Positions 63,071-64,000 of a stretch of DNA of 64,000 nt are shown here, piece by piece (the first letter of the stretch is position 1; every line of letters begins with the position of its first letter). This DNA is from Phycisphaerales bacterium (GTDB taxonomy: Bacteria; Planctomycetota; Phycisphaerae; UBA1845; UTPLA1). The notes beneath the pieces were generated by a model. It was not told the origin of the DNA, did not search any database, and was given only the letters and a program-made list of their open reading frames with translations. The position numbers and the translations under genes are program-made. The stretch covers positions 1-64,000 of the forward strand of contig JAKSDK010000356.1 of assembly GCA_022360095.1 (NCBI GenBank), written 5' to 3'.

Positions 63071-64000
63071 TTGGCTTATTCGGATTTGAGATCGTTCGTG
63101 AACGCGTTGGATGCCGGGGGACAGCTCAAACGCGTGGGGGTCGAGGTCGATCCAGAACTCGAAGTGACCGAGGTTGCGGACCGGATGTCAAAATCCTCCT
63201 GTCCGGAGGGCATCAGCGGCGCACCGCAGACCGATCCGGTTCACGGGAGTACGGGAGGTTACGCGCTTCTTTTTGAAAAGGTGCGCGGCAGTGACGTGCC
63301 ACTGGCGATCAATCTGTTCGGAAGCTATGCGCGCATGAAGTTGGCGTTGGCATGCGAGGACTTCGAGTCGCTGGCGGAGAAAGTGCAAAAGCTGATCAAG
63401 CCGGAGCCGCCGACGTCGTTGATGGAAAAGATGAAGATGTTGCCGGAATTGGCGAAGATTGCAGGCTATGCACCGAAGCAGGTGAAACGCGGTCTTTGTC
63501 AGGAGGTCGTCCATACCGACGATGCCGACCTGTTCTCCTTGCCGATCATCAAATGCTGGCCGTTTGACGCCGGCTCGGATTCGGAGGTGATCGTGGGGAG
63601 AAACGGAGGAAACGTCGAAAAGTCAAAACGTCAAAACGTCAAAACAGCGGAGAGGGGAAACGTCGAAAATTCAAAACGTCAAAACGTCAAAACGTCAAAA
63701 CTTCAAGAAGTCAAAACAGCGGAGGATCAGGGGCGATATATCACGCTGGCGGGAATCTATACGACAGCGCCGGACGGATCGGAGCCGAACGTGGGAATGT
63801 ACCGGATTCAGGTGACGGGTCCGAAGTCCGCGATTTTTCATTGCCACGTGCATCATGACGGCGCGCGACATCACCGGATGTGGGCGGCTGAAGGGAAAGA
63901 GATGCCTGTGGCCATTGTGCTGGGCGGTGAGAGCGTATTGCCTTATGCCGCGACCTGTCCCCTGCCGCCGACGGTCAGCGAGCTCTTGTTCGCCGGATTC
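63071..64000 (+). CDS. UbiD family decarboxylase (3' end outside window) with in-frame octamer repeat
   Basis: 310 codons from TTG 63071 (GGAGG upstream), open to the window end. UbiD enzymes decarboxylate aromatic acids using prenylated FMN. The family sequence is clear: YSDLRSFVNALDAGGQLKRV, LPIIKCWPFDAG, then YITLAGIYTTAPDGSEPNVG and MYRIQVTG. Between codons ~178 and ~218 there is an insertion made of GTCAAAAC octamers in two related copies (63608-63724), encoding a Lys/Asn/Gln-rich stretch (such as NVEKSKRQNVKTAE). It keeps the frame open. The protein would carry a ~40-residue disordered loop before the catalytic part. Confidence 0.85.
   Translation, partial: MAYSDLRSFVNALDAGGQLKRVGVEVDPELEVTEVADRMSKSSCPEGISGAPQTDPVHGSTGGYALLFEKVRGSDVPLAINLFGSYARMKLALACEDFESLAEKVQKLIKPEPPTSLMEKMKMLPELAKIAGYAPKQVKRGLCQEVVHTDDADLFSLPIIKCWPFDAGSDSEVIVGRNGGNVEKSKRQNVKTAERGNVENSKRQNVKTSKLQEVKTAEDQGRYITLAGIYTTAPDGSEPNVGMYRIQVTGPKSAIFHCHVHHDGARHHRMWAAEGKEMPVAIVLGGESVLPYAATCPLPPTVSELLFAGF
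63608..63724 (+). repeat. GTCAAAAC octamer repeat inside ubiD
   Basis: Two tandem blocks, each opening with GGAAACGTCGAAAA and closing with GTCAAAACAGCGGAG. In between are three or four copies of GTCAAAAC. The second block is longer by ~24 bp. Confidence 0.85.

Noticed and set aside
63608-63724. CRISPR array
   Set aside because: The unit is only 8 bp without spacers and lies in an open coding frame.

Overview
The window looks like a chromosomal segment of a planctomycete-type bacterium (Phycisphaerae-like is my best guess, inferred only from gene content). Supporting signs are: an RHS protein with the long loop usual in planctomycetes, an ECF sigma factor beside FHA and Ser/Thr kinase genes, PEP-CTERM proteins, dockerin-tailed secreted proteins, a HYExAFE-family protein, and very large type II pseudopilin-like proteins. 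Base composition is moderately GC-rich. The island at 728-1870 is visibly richer in A/T.

Layout. 1-1982: the 3' end of an RHS gene, then DUF4279 and DUF2310 genes of the kind found as RHS immunity or accessory genes, bracketed by two copies of a long-hairpin repeat. 2038-2108: tRNA-Gln(CUG). 2211-6107: an exported protein, a zinc-dependent phospholipase C-like protein, purF and a small Asp-rich lipoprotein. 6327-14274: a signalling cluster on the + strand (FHA protein, two near-identical Ser/Thr kinases with membrane tails, a small membrane protein, and an ECF sigma factor with a built-in Cys/His finger). 14516-18737: an acidic exported protein and SppA. 19050-21902: a KAP P-loop NTPase fused to leucine-rich repeats plus a small partner. 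22109-26730: a kelch lipoprotein, then a 1031-codon FG-GAP / ASPIC-UnbV / thioredoxin-like protein interrupted by one in-frame UGA. 26851-38129: a minus-strand type II secretion / pseudopilin operon (F, several prepilins, a giant K-like protein, a G-like protein).

38538-48680: NAD kinase, a folded intergenic region, an EVE protein, a phospholipid methyltransferase-like protein, ribosomal protein S21, a PEP/pyruvate-binding protein, three tandem PEP-CTERM paralogs and a TIGR03790-like dockerin protein. 48772-51330: ahcY behind an ArsR-methyltransferase fusion resembling SahR. 51457-60120: two large proteins of unknown function, DUF2062, a winged-helix protein, a ferritin-like protein, three small membrane proteins, the HYExAFE protein and a lipoprotein. 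60208-64000: a tightly packed run of rsmD, a CCA/poly(A) polymerase-type nucleotidyltransferase, a URO-D family protein and a truncated ubiD.

The strongest unusual signal is the in-frame UGA at 25408-25410. Both sides read as one conserved protein, and a hairpin with the spacing and loop of a bacterial SECIS follows directly, so a selenocysteine codon is a serious possibility; a recent nonsense mutation is the main alternative. Other signals worth following are the KAP-LRR protein as an NLR-like defence candidate, a three-way-junction RNA candidate after nadK, an AT-rich palindrome shared by a winged-helix gene and the HYExAFE gene, and an in-frame octamer repeat inside ubiD.
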